The position numbers and the translations under genes were made by a program. A stretch of 64,000 nt of DNA from Alviniconcha marisindica (Eukaryota > Mollusca > Gastropoda > Provannidae). Shown piece after piece: positions 37,905 to 51,274 of the stretch. Every line of letters starts with the position of its first letter. Positions within the stretch are counted from its first letter, which is position 1. The notes under the pieces were generated by a model. It was not told where the DNA came from, did no database searches, and worked only from the letters and a program-made list of their open reading frames with translations. Where the stretch lies: NCBI GenBank assembly GCA_018857735.1, contig JABMCL010000713.1:2455001-2519000 (forward strand). Reading direction: 5' to 3'.

Positions 37905-38600
37905 CCATGCGCTCATTTGGAATTGTCTACCATAGTGTGCTCATTGGGAGTCATTTATTTCTGTGTGCTTATTGGGGTCATCTACTGCCGTGTGCTTACA
38001 GGGAGCCATTTGTAGCTGTGTGCTCCTTAGGAGTTATTTACTGCTACATGCTCATTTGGGAGTCATTTGCTGCCATGTGCTTGATGGGAGTCATTTACTG
38101 CCATGTGCTCATTGGGAGTCATTTGCTGCCATGTGCTTGATGGGAGTCATTTACTGCCATGTGCTCATTGGGAGTCATTTACTGCCATGTGCTCATTGGG
38201 AGTCATTTACTGCCATGTGCTCATTGGGAGTCATTTGCTGCCATGTGCTCATTGGGAGTCATTTACTGCAACATGTGCTCATTGGGAGTCATTTACTGCC
38301 ATGTGCTTGACTGCCATGTGCTTGATGGGAGTTGTTTACTGCCATGTGCTTGATGGGAGTCATTTACTGCCATGTGCTCATTGGGAGTCATTTTGCTGTC
38401 ATGTGCTCATTGGGAATGAAATCTTGTGTTCATTTGGAATCATCTTCTGCCTGCTTGTGCTCATTGGGAGTTGGGGTGTGTGGTGTGCTTTTTGTGGTTT
38501 TTGTTTTGTTTGTTGTTGCCATGTGTTCATCGTGAGTCATCTTTTGCTGTGTGCTCACTGAAATCATCTTTCATGTACTTATCAGGAGCTATCTGCCATG
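37905..38600. repeat. 28-bp minisatellite, about 16-20 copies, degrading outward
   Basis: The unit is GTGCTCATTGGGAGTCATTT plus ACTGCCAT. The core (38,040-38,400) is regular, while both ends are diverged. Open frames (CHVLIGSHLLPCA and the like) are repeat artefacts. Confidence 0.93.
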
Positions 38601-38879
38601 TGCTGATTGGTATTCTTTTGTCATGTGTTTGGGGAAGGGGGCCGGAGGGGGGAGGGGAGGGGACAGGGGCATCTCATATGTCAGCAATAGCCATTATACA
38701 TTGCCTGGCTCTCTTGTCTGTAGTCTGTAGGCCACAGCTGTGTGCTTACTGGCGGTCATAAGTCTGTAGGCCACAGATGTGTGCTTACTGGCGGTCATAC
38801 ACTTATATTGTGGGCTGACTGCCAGTCATTTACTGGCACAGTCTTCTGCTGTGGCTTTAGGTCATCCTGTGAAATGTGT

Positions 38880-39600
38880 TGTCCAATCAGCCAAGTGTGT
38901 AATTCATGCTAAAAGGTTTTTGCGCGGTAGTGTACTCACAGACACTCAGCCAGGTGTGTAATTTATGCTAAAAGGTTTTTACATGGTAGTGTACTCACAG
39001 ACATTCAGCCAGGTGTGTAAACCATGCTAAAAGTTTTTTACATGGTAGTGTACTCAGACATTCAGCCAGGTGTGTAAACCATGCTAAAAGGTTTTTACAT
39101 GGTAGTGTACTCACAGACATTCAGCCAGGTGTGTAATTCATGCTAAAAGTTTTTTACATGGTAGTGTACTCACAGACATTCAGCCAGGTGTGTAATTTAT
39201 GGTAAAAGGTTTTTACATGGTAGTGTACTCACAGACATTCAGCCAGGTGTGTAATGCATGCTAAAAGGTTTTTACAGGGTAGTGTACTCACAGACACTCA
39301 GCCAGGTGTGTAATTTATGGTAAAAGGTTTTTACATGGTAGTGTACTCACAGACACTCAGCCAAGCATGTAATTTATGGTAAAAGGTTTTTACATTGTAG
39401 TGTACTCACAGACACTCAGCCAAGCGTGTAATTTATGGTAAAAGGTTTTTACGCGGTAGTGTACTCACAGACACTGTGCCAAGTGTGTAATTCATGCTAA
39501 AAGGTTTTTACACGGTAGTGTACTCACAGACACTGCCAAGTGTGTAATTCATGCTAAACGGTTTTCACATGGTAGTGTACTCACAGACACTCAAATCATC
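38880..39600. repeat. 59-bp minisatellite, about 12 copies
   Basis: The unit contains GTGTGTAATTCATGCTAAAA, GGTTTTTACATGGTAGTG and TACTCACAGACACTCAGCCA. Confidence 0.95.
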
Positions 39601-40190
39601 ATTAGGTGTTGACTCCAGTTAATTTTGACTAATTTGACTAAGATAATTCTCCAGTTGACTCCACTGTTGATATTTCAGAAAATGTATTTGTCCATGTACT
39701 TGAAATTGCCGTAAACTTTTGAACTTGTATCACCCACAGCAATTTACTTTTGATTTGGCAACTTACAGAGTAATTCATTTTTGACTTTGCAATTGACATG
39801 GTCATTCATTCTTTTAATTTTGAAATTCACTCTCATGCAGTAATTTCTTCCGATTTTGTGACTCCCATGGTAATGTATGTTAATTTTGCGACTCTCACAG
39901 TAATTTGGTTAATATCCTTAGGAGCTTGTAAAAGGATCTGTTTAGATTTTAGAAATAGCACTAATTTTTTTCTTTCTTTCTGCTGTTCCAACATCTGTGC
40001 TGACATCAGTGGCATGCACCTGCACCACTTGTCTCCACACCGCCCCCTCCTCCCATATCCAAGACTAATTCAGCATCATGGCCCTGCTGCCAGAGGTCCA
40101 CAGGAGATGTCAAATTGTTGGTTAGCTGCCATCCAAAGGAGACAGTGCACTGCTGCTGAGTCACTTTGGTGGTGTTCATTAGTGCCTGTT
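39601..40190. other. Intergenic, unannotated
   Basis: TTTTGAATTTTGCGACT-type short words recur (39,700-39,910), perhaps an old decayed repeat. Nothing coding. Confidence 0.35.
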
Positions 40191-40191
40191 C

Positions 40192-41332
40192 TGGTTCAGC
40201 GTACACAGGACACCACCTACTATGCCCCTTACTGACGGCATTGTTAGCTGGTTCAACGTACACAGGACACCACCAACTATGCCCCTTACTGATGACAGTG
40301 TTAGCTGATTCAACATAGGCAGGACACCATCTGCTATGCCCCTTACTGACGACAATGTTAGCTGATTCAGTATACACAGGACACCATCTACTATGCCCCT
40401 TACTGATGACATTGTTAGCTGATTCAATATACACAGGACACCATCTACTATGCCCCTTACTGACGACATTGTTAGCTGATTCAGTATACACAGGACACCA
40501 TCTACTATGCCCCTTACTGATGACATTGTTAGCTGATTCAACATACGCAGGACACCATCTACTATGCCCCTTGCTGACGATATTGTTAGCTGATTCAACA
40601 TAAGCAGGACACCACCTACTATGCCCCTTACTGACGACAATTTTTAGCTGATTCAACATACACAGGACACCACCTACTATGCCCCTTACTGATGGCATGT
40701 TAGCTGATTCAACATAGGCAGGACACCACCTACTATGCCCCCTCCTGACGACAATGTTAGCTGATTCAACATACACAGGACACCACCTACTATGCCCCTT
40801 ACTGATGGCAATGTTAGCTGATTCAACATAGGCAGGACACCACCTGCTATGCCCCCTACTGACGACAATGTTAGCTGATTCAACATACACAGGACACCAC
40901 CTACTATGCCCCTTACTGATGGCAATGTTAGCTGATTCAACATAGGCAGGACACCACCTACTATGCCCCCTCCTGACGACAATGTTAGCTGATTCAACAT
41001 ACACAGGACACCACCTACTATGCCCCTTACTGATGGCAATGTTAGCTGATTCAACATAGGCAGGACACCACCTACTATGCCCCCTCCTGACGACAATGTT
41101 AGCTGATTCAACATACACAGGACACCACCTACTATGCCCCTTACTGATGGCAATGTTAGCTGATTCAACATAGGCAGGACACTACCTACTATGCCCCCTC
41201 CTGACGACAATGTTAGCTGATTCAACATACACAGGACACCACCTACTATGCCCCTTACTGATGGCAATGTTAGCTGATTCAACATAGGCAGGACACTACC
41301 TACTATGCCCCTTACTGACGACAATGTTAGCT
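40192..41332. repeat. 57-bp minisatellite with 114-bp higher-order unit, about 20 copies
   Basis: The unit is about GCTGATTCAACATACACAGG, ACACCACCTACTATGCCCCT, TACTGACGACAATGTTA. From about 40,700 to 41,300 two variants alternate strictly (ATAGGCAGG with CCCCCTCCTGACGAC, and ATACACAGG with CCCCTTACTGATGGC), a 114-bp higher-order repeat. The 57-bp period (19 codons) keeps - strand frames open for 370 and 212 codons. There is no start context, no splice sites and no domain. Confidence 0.95.
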
Positions 41333-41724
41333 AAGTCACAGAGTCAGACTGAGTGAGCGTCCCCTCCACAGAGCAGATGTCCACTGTTTGTCCCTCCACC
41401 AGTCCCCCCTGTGTGGGAAGCTTTGGTCAGAACTGCCTCAGACAAGGACAGAGGCAGGAACACTGAGCTCACTGCGAGAGTATGGCATGAAGGGCTACAA
41501 TGGTATTTGTTAATAATTAGCAGGCTTCTGCTGTGCTACAGCTGCCATGGTTCTGCTGAGAAAAAGAAAAAAGAAGACCTGCTTCCATTAAGAATAAAAG
41601 CAAGAAGATAAGATAATGGGGGTGGGGAGTGGGGTGGGAATTGCAAGTTGCAATGAAGTCATGTGAGCATATATATATATATGCACTACTGGAAACATGC
41701 CAGTCAAATGAAAATTTTATTTGT

Positions 41725-42425
41725 ACCTTGTGATAGTTTACATTGTCTTATTCTTAGTTCTGGGGACCCCATCAAAGTATACACGTGGTTTGTAATTTAC
41801 ATTGTCTTATTCTTAGTTCTGGTGGCCCCATCAAAGTATACACATGGTGTGTAGTTTACATTGTCTTATTCTTAATTCTTGTGATGCCATCAAAGTATAC
41901 ACATGGTGTGTAGTTTACATGGTCTTATTCTTAGTTCTGGTGATGCCATGAAAGTATACACTTAATGTGTAGTTTGTATTGTCTTATTCTTATTTCTGGT
42001 GACACCGTCAAAGTATACGCTTGGTGTGTAGTTTGCATTTTCGCATTCTTAGTTCTGGTGACCCCATCAAAGTACACACTTGGTATGTAGTTTGCATTGT
42101 CGCATCCTTAGTTCTGGTGACCCCATCAAAGCATATGCTTAGTGTGTAGTTTGGATTGTCTTATTCTTATTTCTGGTGATGCCGTCAAAGTATACGCTTG
42201 GTATGTAGTTTGCATTTTCACATTCTTAGTTCTGGTGACCCCATCAAAGTATACACTTGGTATGTAGTTTGCATTGTCGCATCCTTAGTTCTGGTGACCC
42301 CATCAAAGTATATGCTTAGTGCCTAGTTCTGGAGATTGTGTCCAAATACACATAGTGTTTAGTTTACATTGTCTTACTCTTGGTTCTGGTGACCCCATCA
42401 TGGTACACACTTAATGTGCAAGTTG
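41725..42425. repeat. 59-bp minisatellite, about 12 copies
   Basis: The unit contains GTGTGTAGTTTACATTGTCT, TATTCTTAGTTCTGGTGACC and CCATCAAAGTATACACTTG. Confidence 0.94.
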
Positions 42426-42429
42426 CATG

Positions 42430-43217
42430 GTTTTATTCTTAGTTCTGGCTCCAATCAATGTGACAACTTTTGTAAACATGACAGTTTCTCGTTGTTTTTC
42501 TTTTTTTGTGGTACACTGGGCCTGGGCTATTAGCTGTCAACTGAGTGCTTTACTTCATTGGTACATATGCTTTGCTTGTGCTTACTTTAATTCAGTCATT
42601 TTTCTATTGTTGCTCTACTTTAATCCAGTCATTTTTCTATTGCTTTTCTTGAAACAATTATTTTTACATGGCTGCATATTTGTACAAATCAAAAATAAAT
42701 AAATAAATAAATATATAATTATATAAAAATACATTCTGTACATGATACATTCCTGCATTTGTTAATGAAGGGAACTTAGCCTTCTCCAGGTGCATCTGCC
42801 CTAGAAGGTGTGCCTTTCTCCTACTGGCTAAGAGCCCAGAATAAAAACTTGAAACTCCAGAATTCTGCTTTAAAACAATCATTGAGTTTTTGTCCACTTT
42901 AGAGTCCTACTTGTGTCAGTGATGAGGAACCCCAGACTCAGTGCAGGAAATAAGTCAACCGTCAGAGCTGATCTAAACCAGGCTGTCGGTGGCCTCTCTG
43001 ATCTTGTTCCTTGGGGTGGTTTAAGCACACAAACTAGGTGCCTGCCAGGGTTCACGTCAACTAGTTGTTTCTGGTATTTTACCGCTTTAATCAGCAAAAA
43101 AAAAAACAGAAAAGAAATTAGCCACCAGTCAAACATACTGCCTGTTGTTTAGTTTGACTGGTTCTAAAAAACAAAGCAAAAACACACCCAAAAATGCAGA
43201 ACTGTGTGTGCGTGTGC

Positions 43218-43248
<31 letters not shown>

Positions 43249-44115
43249 TGTGTGTGTGTGTGTGTGTGTGCTCTAGACAGGGTAGGGAGCAGAGTGTTTG
43301 CTAGTAGAGCTCTAGTAGTAGCATGTATGGCCGTGTATGACCGGTTACAGTGGTTGTCTGACCCATTTCTGTGAACCACTAGCACTTTTGCCATCTTACT
43401 GATGTCACACCGGTTTGAAAATTGTCAAGTGCCATCACTGGCCTGCTGTCAAAGGGGCAAGGCATGCAACATGGGTGAGCTAGGACTTGTTGCAGTTCGA
43501 CGCAGTCAGTCAGCGCCGCTAGTCATTACTTTGAAATATGAACGCAAGATCATGGGAGCAAAGCAGAATCATTGATTTTGAGTTTTCATTTTGGTCTCTT
43601 TTGCTGGTTGGACAAAATGTGTTATGAGAAGGCAGGACCCTTGAGGGCTGAACACATTTCTGTTTGTGTAATTTATATTGAAATCATAGCCACAGATGTG
43701 CATGTACAGTTGTTACTATTTTGATGCGAACAAAGTCAAAACGAGCCCAACAAAGCCACTTTTGCATTTAATTGATTGCATGATTTTGTTGTTACGGCAG
43801 TTTTCATTTGTGTGTGATACTGTGTGTGTTTCAGAGAGAAGCATCTGTAGAGAAACAAATGTACTTTTTTCTTTTCTTTTTGTAAAACTTTGTCATACTA
43901 ACAGAAAAAAATGACTGTATACTTAGAGCATGAATTTTTGTATCTTTGGAACAGAAATGAACGTCTGTGTACTGACATGGGTTTTTACAGCTTTGACAGT
44001 GTGTTGCTTTGATTCGGGCAGAGATGTAGTTCTTCTGTTTGCAAAAACTCATTGAGACAAGTGCAATATGTAGCCTATGATTATAGAAATAGGTTGTCCA
44101 AGTGGTTGACGTGCA
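42430..44115. other. Intergenic, unannotated apart from simple repeats
   Basis: (AAAT)n near 42,690-42,715, a TG/GCGT tract (43,201-43,270). No gene evidence. Confidence 0.4.
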
Positions 44116-44121
44116 TAGTGG

Positions 44122-44345
44122 ACTGTCATTGGTGGGAGCTGCCACAAGTATACTTTTTATCACGACAAGCATACTTTTGTCGCGACAAACACATGTTTGT
44201 TATGACAAAAAATGTCTTTTGTCACGACAAAAATCTGCGTGTCGCGACAAGTTTTGTCATGACAAACATAATTTTGTTGTGACAAAACAAGCATACTTTT
44301 GTCGCAACAAACACGTGTTTGTCGTGACAAAAGTATGCTAGAACA
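44122..44345. mobile_element. Palindrome-rich MITE, copy 1 (right end truncated)
   Basis: Begins CTGTCATTGGTGGGAGCTGC, the same terminus as the element at 51,275. The interior is a chain of short palindromes of the form TTTTGTCGCGACAAA and TTTGTCATGACAAA joined by ACATGTTTGT or GCATAC. The right terminal repeat seems absent, the sequence passing into the next tandem repeat at about 44,340. Confidence 0.75.
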
Positions 44346-44585
44346 TGTCCCATTGAGTATACCCCCCTCATATAGAAGAGGTCAACCTTAGTACATGAAA
44401 TTAAAGGTTTTGTTTGAACTTGTCCCATTGAGTATACTCCCTTCAGACAGATCAACCTTAGTACATGAAATTAAAGGTTTTGTTTGAACTTGTTGCATTG
44501 AGTATACTCCACTCAGATAGAAGAGTTCAGCCTTCGCTAGTACATGAAATTAAAGGTTTTGTTTGAACATGTCCCATTGAATATA
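44340..44585. repeat. About 80-95-bp tandem repeat, 3 copies
   Basis: The unit contains CCCATTGAGTATACTCC, CAACCTTAGTACATGAAATT and AAAGGTTTTGTTTGAAC. Confidence 0.88.
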
Positions 44586-44949
44586 ACCCCCCCCCCTTAT
44601 GGGGGATCCCATGCAAAGAACTCTATCGATACAAATGTATTAAGGATACAAGAATATTTATTTGCCAGCGACATTAACATGTATGCAGGAATTTGTTTTG
44701 ATGATGTTCCATTAATACAATTTCCTTTCTGCTCTTCACTGGAGTGAATTGTTGTAGCTGTGTGCCCTGAGCAGTTTTAAAATTTAGAAGCAAAAAAGGT
44801 ATTTTTTTTTTTTTTGTGATTGTGAAGCTGTATTTTTTCGGAATCATTCTCAGGCCAACACTCCATCTGTGATCTGCTGAGTAGTGCCTACGATTTACCA
44901 CCTCTATGCTCCTATATCCCTGTGCCCTTGTCAACAAATTATGGGTGTA

Positions 44950-45320
<371 letters not shown>

Positions 45321-45612
45321 GGGTGGGTGCATTCGTAAACCTTTTTTCTCCATGTTTGCGAGTACATGAACCCCTTCCTGAAGATGTGTCCTCTTTTTAA
45401 GTCCTCTGTTCATCCGGGCTTCTTGGAGCGGTCTTTCTTCAGGTGTACCATTGTTTTCCCCTCAACAACATGATTAGAAAACAATACTCCCCAGGTTAGG
45501 AGGTTTATGTGGAGCATGTGAACAAGCTGCAACTCAAGATGTTTTTTTAAAAGTAATAGAACTGCCCAGAAGGTGTCGGGACTGAACAGTCACACTTTGA
45601 TCCAAACACATC

Positions 45613-45966
45613 AAAGGTTCAAAATGACGCTAGTTATTAGGGCAAAACACAACATGAGAATTTTCAGGGTAATCCCCTTTATCAAGCTACAAAATGACAA
45701 ACAACGAAAGGTGAAAAATTATGAAAAATGAGATGGAGAGCTAACCAACTTATCTTTTTTTTGGCCGAGTTTATGTCCAGTCATAGATCACAGGCACTGG
45801 ACGTGGCGCAACCAAAATGATAAGTGGATTAGCTCTCCCTCTCATTTTTCATTGTTTCTCACCGTTTAATTTCTAAGTGTTGTTTTGAAGCTTGATAAGG
45901 GGAATAACCCCAAAAATGTGCATGGTGTGTTTTGTCCTAATAAATAGCATTATTTTGAATCTTTTA
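45613..45966. mobile_element. Foldback MITE with terminal inverted repeats of about 155 bp
   Basis: Left arm AAAGGTTCAAAATGACGCTA, TTATTAGGGCAAAACACAAC, TTATCAAGCTACAAAATGAC, GAGATGGAGAGCTAACC. The right arm, reverse-complemented, reads AAAGATTCAAAATAATGCTA, TTATTAGGACAAAACACACC, TTATCAAGCTTCAAAACAAC, GAGAGGGAGAGCTAATCC. A unique centre of about 40 bp (45,769-45,806) separates them. No coding capacity. Part of one arm is the seed of the array at 57,478-58,240. Confidence 0.85.
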
Positions 45967-46930
45967 TGTGTCTGGCTCTTATTTTAGAAAGCTAGCAGTC
46001 ATTGCTGTTTCAAAGTCTCACGTTATTTGGGTTCTGCGCACTTGCAAGTGAATTAAGCACCGTGCTCTGTTCAAATGCACCTCTGTGTCTTCTTCTTGAC
46101 ATTATTCTGCTACCATTTTTGATGATGGACATTATTTGTTAAAAAAAACAAAACAAAAACAAGAAGAGTACAATCAGTGAATATTTTAGCTATTTTTTGC
46201 TCGGCAGTACTTGATTCAACATATGTATAATAATATATATCTATACCACAATTACACGATCTATGTGTTTGGTAACAAAAAAATTAGGTATACAATAAAA
46301 AATATATATCAAAAACAAAATCTTTGAAATAGCACAATATTTTTATGAAAGTTGTTTTAAAAAAATGGTGGTGCATTTGTGTCGAAAGAACTGGCTTTAA
46401 CAAAAAGCCAGATATTAAAGTCAATGAAACCTTTTTCAATTTTGTGTCTTGCTATTTTATACATTGAGCATCACCAGCTCTATGCTCTTTTTGTCCACTT
46501 GTTGATGTTAGACTTGTTTAACAATAACAGCAACTGAGTTGTCTCCGAAAAGATATTGGCGAATGATTTTGCATATACCTAACACTTTACGGTATATCTG
46601 TCCGCAAATATAACACCAACATTTTATCCTCTTTCTCCCATATTTAACCTGGTTATGAAGCACACGCACACACATACAAACACACACCCTTTAAATGTTT
46701 TACTTTTATTGCCATTTGGTTGTTGAAAACTGGTTTTGAAACTGATGAAAAAGGTGATCAATAACATGAGAAAAAAGAAATGAAAGGTGAAACAAGAAGA
46801 AAATGATTTGCGATCCAAACCAGTCCGTTTAAGAAACAAAGGCATTCAGACCTTGAACCCTGCAGTCTGCGCTACAATATCCCATCACTGACAGGTCACT
46901 CTAGTCAATTATGGATGTTAACGCAATAAC
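45967..46930. other. Intergenic, unannotated
   Basis: AT-rich, no feature. Confidence 0.35.
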
Positions 46931-46934
46931 GCCT

Positions 46935-47310
46935 AATCGTACATCGTAACAGACACAGCTTCTGAGGCCAGACCGCTGGACCTCTGAACAATTTTGTCCG
47001 TTCCTCCTGTGCATGAACAGGATGTTGTGGTCAGTTGTGGATGGTGATGCAATAACGCATAATTGTACACCGTAACGGACACAGCTTCTGAGGCTGGACC
47101 GCTGAACAAGTTTGTCAGGTTGCTCCAGTCAATTACGGATGGTGATACAACGCATAATCGTACATCATAACGGACAGCTTCTGAGGCTGGACCGCTGAAC
47201 AATTCTGTCTGTCAGGTTGCTCCAGTCAATTACGGATGGTGACACAACGCATAATCATAACAGACACAGCTTCTGAGGTTGGACCTCTGAACAATTTTGT
47301 GCGTTCCTCC
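46935..47310. repeat. Irregular 93-125-bp tandem repeat, 4 copies
   Basis: Shared blocks are CAGCTTCTGAGGCTGGACCG, TGCTCCAGTCAATTACGGAT and CATAATCGTACATC. Confidence 0.85.
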
Positions 47311-47340
47311 TCTCACAGGTAATGACTGGGTGCACTTGAT

Positions 47341-47396
47341 GTGATGATGTGGGACTTAATGTCTTCAGATGTCGGGCTGACGTGTTAGGGACAAAC
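47341..47396 (+). repeat. Element A fragment
   Basis: GACTTAATGTCTTCAGATGT and GTTAGGGACAAAC are the 5' part of element A. The remainder is missing. Confidence 0.65.
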
Positions 47397-47619
47397 ACTT
47401 GATGCCCTTGTACATTTGTCCAAATATCAGCATTCTCTTCATATGATTACAAGAGCATTGAACACTTGTCAACGCTACCCGCAAAACTGAGATGGTAAAG
47501 ACTGTGACTGTTATCTTTCTGACGCAGCACCCATGTTCTGGTCTAGTCTGCAGTTGTACAAGTCTATGAACTGGAAAAACTGGGACGCAGTTTTTAAGGG
47601 TAGATTGGGATGTGCCTCA

Positions 47620-47800
47620 GACAGACTGGTACATGTGGTCTAGGACAGGCTGGGATGTGTCTTCAATAGACTGGTACGTGTGGTCTAGGACAGGCTGGGA
47701 TGCGTATTCAGTAGACTGGTACGTGTGGTCTAGGACAGGCTGGGATGTGTCTTCAGTAGACTGGTACGTGTGGTCTAGGACAGGCTGGGATGTGTAGCTG
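47620..47800. repeat. 45-bp tandem repeat, 4 copies
   Basis: The unit is TAGACTGGTACGTGTGGTCT, AGGACAGGCTGGGATGTGTC, TTCAG. Confidence 0.93.
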
Positions 47801-47849
47801 TGGATACACCAGGATGTGTGGCTTTGGATTAGGATGTATGATCTTGGAC

Positions 47850-49130
47850 AGAGCGGGATAACCACCCTGGACAGAGTGGGGCGTGGAGTCTTGGACAGAG
47901 TGGGGCATGGAGTCTTGGACAGAGTGGGGCATGGAGTCTTGGACAGAGTGGGGTGTGGAGTCTTGGACAGAGTGGGGCGTGGAGTCTTGGACAGAGTGGG
48001 GCATGGAGTCTTGGACAGAGTGGGGCGTGGAGTCTTGGACAGAGTGGGACGTGCAGTCTTGGACAGAGTGGGATAACTGTCTTGGACAAAGTGGGGCGTG
48101 GAGTCTTGGACAGAGTGGGGCTTGGAGTCTTGGACAGAGTGGGGCGTGGAGTCTTGGACAGAGTGGGATAACTGTCTTGGACAGAGTGGGACATGCAGTC
48201 TTGGACAGAGTGGGATAACTGTCTTGGACAGAGTGGGACGTGCAGTCTTGGACAGAAGTGGGATAACTGTCTTGGACAGAGTGGGGCGTGGAGTCTTGGA
48301 CAGAGTGGGATAACTGTCTTGGACAGAGTGGGATAACCGTCTTGGACAGAATGGGATAACCGTCTTGGACAGAGTGGGGCGTGCAGTCTTGGACAGAGTG
48401 GGATAACTGTCTTGGACAGAGTGGGACGTGGAGTGGAGTCTTGGACAGAGTGGGATAACTGTCTTGGACAGAGTGGCGCATGCAGTCTTGGACAGAATGG
48501 GACAAGTCATAACCGTCATGGACAGTGTGGGCCATGCAGTCTTGGACAGAGTGGGACGTGCAGTCTTGGACAGAGTGAGATAACCACCCTGGACAGAGTG
48601 GGGCGTGGAGTCTTGGACAGAGTGGGACGTGCAGTCTTGGACAGTGGGATAACCGTCTTGGACAGAGTGGGGTATGCAGTCTTGGATAGAGTGGGATAAC
48701 TGTCTTGGACAAAGTGGGACATGCAGTCTTGGACAGAGTGGGACGTGCAGTCTTGGACAGTGGGATAACTGTCTTGGACAGTGGGGCATGCAGTCTTGGA
48801 CAGAGTGTGATAATTGTCTTGGACAAAGAGGGACGCGCAGTCTTGGACAGAGTGTGATAATTGTCTTGGACAAAGAGGGACGCGCAGTCTTGGACAGAGT
48901 GGGATAACTGTCTTGGACAAAGTGGGACGTGCAGTCTTGGACAGAGTGGGATAACTGTCTTGGACAAAGTGGGACGTGCAGTCTTGGACAGAGTGGGATA
49001 ACTGTCTTGGACAAAGTGGGACGTGCAGTCTTGGACAGAGTGGGATAACTGTCTTGGACAAAGTGGGACGCGCAGTCTTGGACAGAGTAGGACTTGCAGT
49101 CTTGGACAGAGTGGGATAACTGTCTTGGGA
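47850..49130. repeat. 24-25-bp minisatellite, about 50 copies
   Basis: The unit is GTCTTGGACAGAGTGGGRCG plus TGGA or TAACT. GTGGAG and ATAACT variants are intermixed, forming local dimers on the right. The - strand is open for over 500 codons in two frames (LCPRQLSHSVQDC), purely through the period. The unit resembles the GGTCTAGGACAGGCTGGGAT of the neighbouring 45-bp array, so both may descend from one motif. Confidence 0.95.
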
Positions 49131-49139
49131 TGTAAGGTC

Positions 49140-51270
49140 TTAGAATACATATAATCATTTTGTTTTCCTTTGAAAACTGCCATAACAAAAAAAATAAAAA
49201 AAGAGGAAAAAATCAAATCAGTGCTATGCAGTTTCAGCTCTTGAGTTGAAAAGTGGACACCCAAATGTTCCCAGTTCATGTGCTGGTGTTAATATGTAAC
49301 TACGCAAACTCTTCAAACCAAAACCACATGGAAGCTATGAAAGAACGTCCGAAGCACCCGACACTAAACCCAAACCACAAATAAATACATACATACTCAG
49401 ATATCATCTTGCAGAACTACATCCAGTATACAAAGGGGAATCTTGAAAGATAGATGTACGTCCCTGAGGTATGGGTAAGCATTCAATAAAGACAGTCAAT
49501 GGGAAAGTCATAAATTCAAACATAATTGACAGACATAAAACCAAATCAGAGTAAATAAAGAAGCAGCTGTACATACATATGCCTCCTTAACCACTGCAAT
49601 ATGTTGCTGGATGCATTGGACTGGCAGTAGACACAGGAAATCAAAGACAATTATCTCAAAAACTATTTAAGCGACCACCATAAAATTTCAGCTATTTCTC
49701 AAGTTTGTCATTGTGCACACGCAGACATTCTGTTCATATATTTACATAAAAAATAAATCATATGTTTACATAAAAAAATAGAAGTGTAATTTCAATGACA
49801 GAGTGCCTACATCATTGTTCAAATCTGGCCCATATTTTTTACAGAGGCTGAAATACAGTTATTCTGCATAAAAAGTACAGGTCCGAAATACCCATGATGT
49901 CGGAATTGTGTAGTCTAATGTGGCATACTGAGAAGGTTAAAGACAAAGACAGTGCCACAAATGATCAAGCAAAGGAAACTATCCCATCAATACGTGCCAA
50001 CATTAGCCATGTATATTTGTTGTCGGTGAATATAGTCCTTATCAGGGACTAGACCAGTCCCATTTCTTTACAAAATATTTGCCTGAATTTCCTTGTAAAA
50101 CAGTCTATGTAAAATTAATCATCACATCAATACAGTCAAGTTTACAGAGCTGAAAAGATAAATCCTTCCTTTGTAACCCCAAACTGATCAGCTGTCAGTC
50201 ACTGCGATACAGTGTTTCTCAAAACAAACCTGAAATTCAAGGCTTCAGAGCAGATACATTCCAAAGTACAACACACCCTGATCAGATGCCTACATGCTCA
50301 ACTTATTTTCAGAGATGCCGCTGGCTATACTGATGACAGGAAGTTCATGTTAGAGAATGACTGCTTGTTCACTTGCATGAACTAGATTTATCATCTTCTT
50401 TTTTTGTTTTACAGCTAATTGTGTCAAAATTCAGGACAGCACCCTGTTTCAGTCGAAACAGAGGAGAAGACAGATGTACATCAAGATCATGCTCTTTTGC
50501 TTTCTTTACCGCTTCAAAGTCATGCACACATAATTTCTGCCTCAATCAGAACACCTGTCCAGATTGTGTCGCACAAAATATTACCAACAGCAACTTTTAT
50601 TCATGATGCAAATGAGAAGAGGGGGAGCGCATAATCATGGGCTTCCCAGAATGCACCAATACCATTTGGGTGTAAAGTGAACTTTATGGCCGTGTAGGTT
50701 AATGTATCACAAGTCATTTCATGTACTGGGAATGTGGTCTCTCAGACAACCTGGGCATCGTTATTTGCTCATGTTGGATAAAAAAAACAAAAATGAAAAC
50801 ACTCTCTTTGAACACATTGTCAGGGTGAAGATAACTGCAGTTTGCAAAGTATCTGGCACGTCTCGAGGGGCCGTGATGTCTGTTGGTTCAAACGACCCTA
50901 CATCATGTCAAAGAGTCGTCAGCGTGCCCTAAAAAAACCAACAACAACAACACAACCACTTGGTGCTGCAAAAATAGATACTCGTGAACACATCCAGGGC
51001 AACAGAAAGTCTTTAAAGCACCCATGTGAAGGTAACTGGAACACACACGCACACACAGAAGCAAACACATAAACTATATTTTTCTTTACGGGCTGCTGCT
51101 ATGGAATTCAACCTCCTGTGTCGTACGGAAAATTCTAAAAACACACACGCAAAAAACACCCCACAAAAACAATCTAGGAGGCAACTATTCCTTTGCAGCC
51201 ATGAACAGTTTTTCACATGGCAATGATGTCTGGGCAATTGCGAAGCCAACCGTGTCTGCGCAACTGACCT
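49140..51270. other. Intergenic or distal 3' UTR, unannotated
   Basis: AT-rich, no exon or repeat recognised. Confidence 0.35.
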
Positions 51271-51274
51271 GTAA

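Noticed and set aside
40006..41118. 370-codon - strand frame with repeated YVESANIVV...GHSRWCP units
   Set aside because: A 57-bp DNA repeat with a period divisible by three; another frame on the same strand is also open over much of it (212 codons), and there is no splice support or domain.
47617..49279. 508- and 523-codon - strand frames (SVQDC/CPRQLSH repeats)
   Set aside because: Overlapping frames on the same strand are both open; explained by the 24-bp period. No start context or homology.
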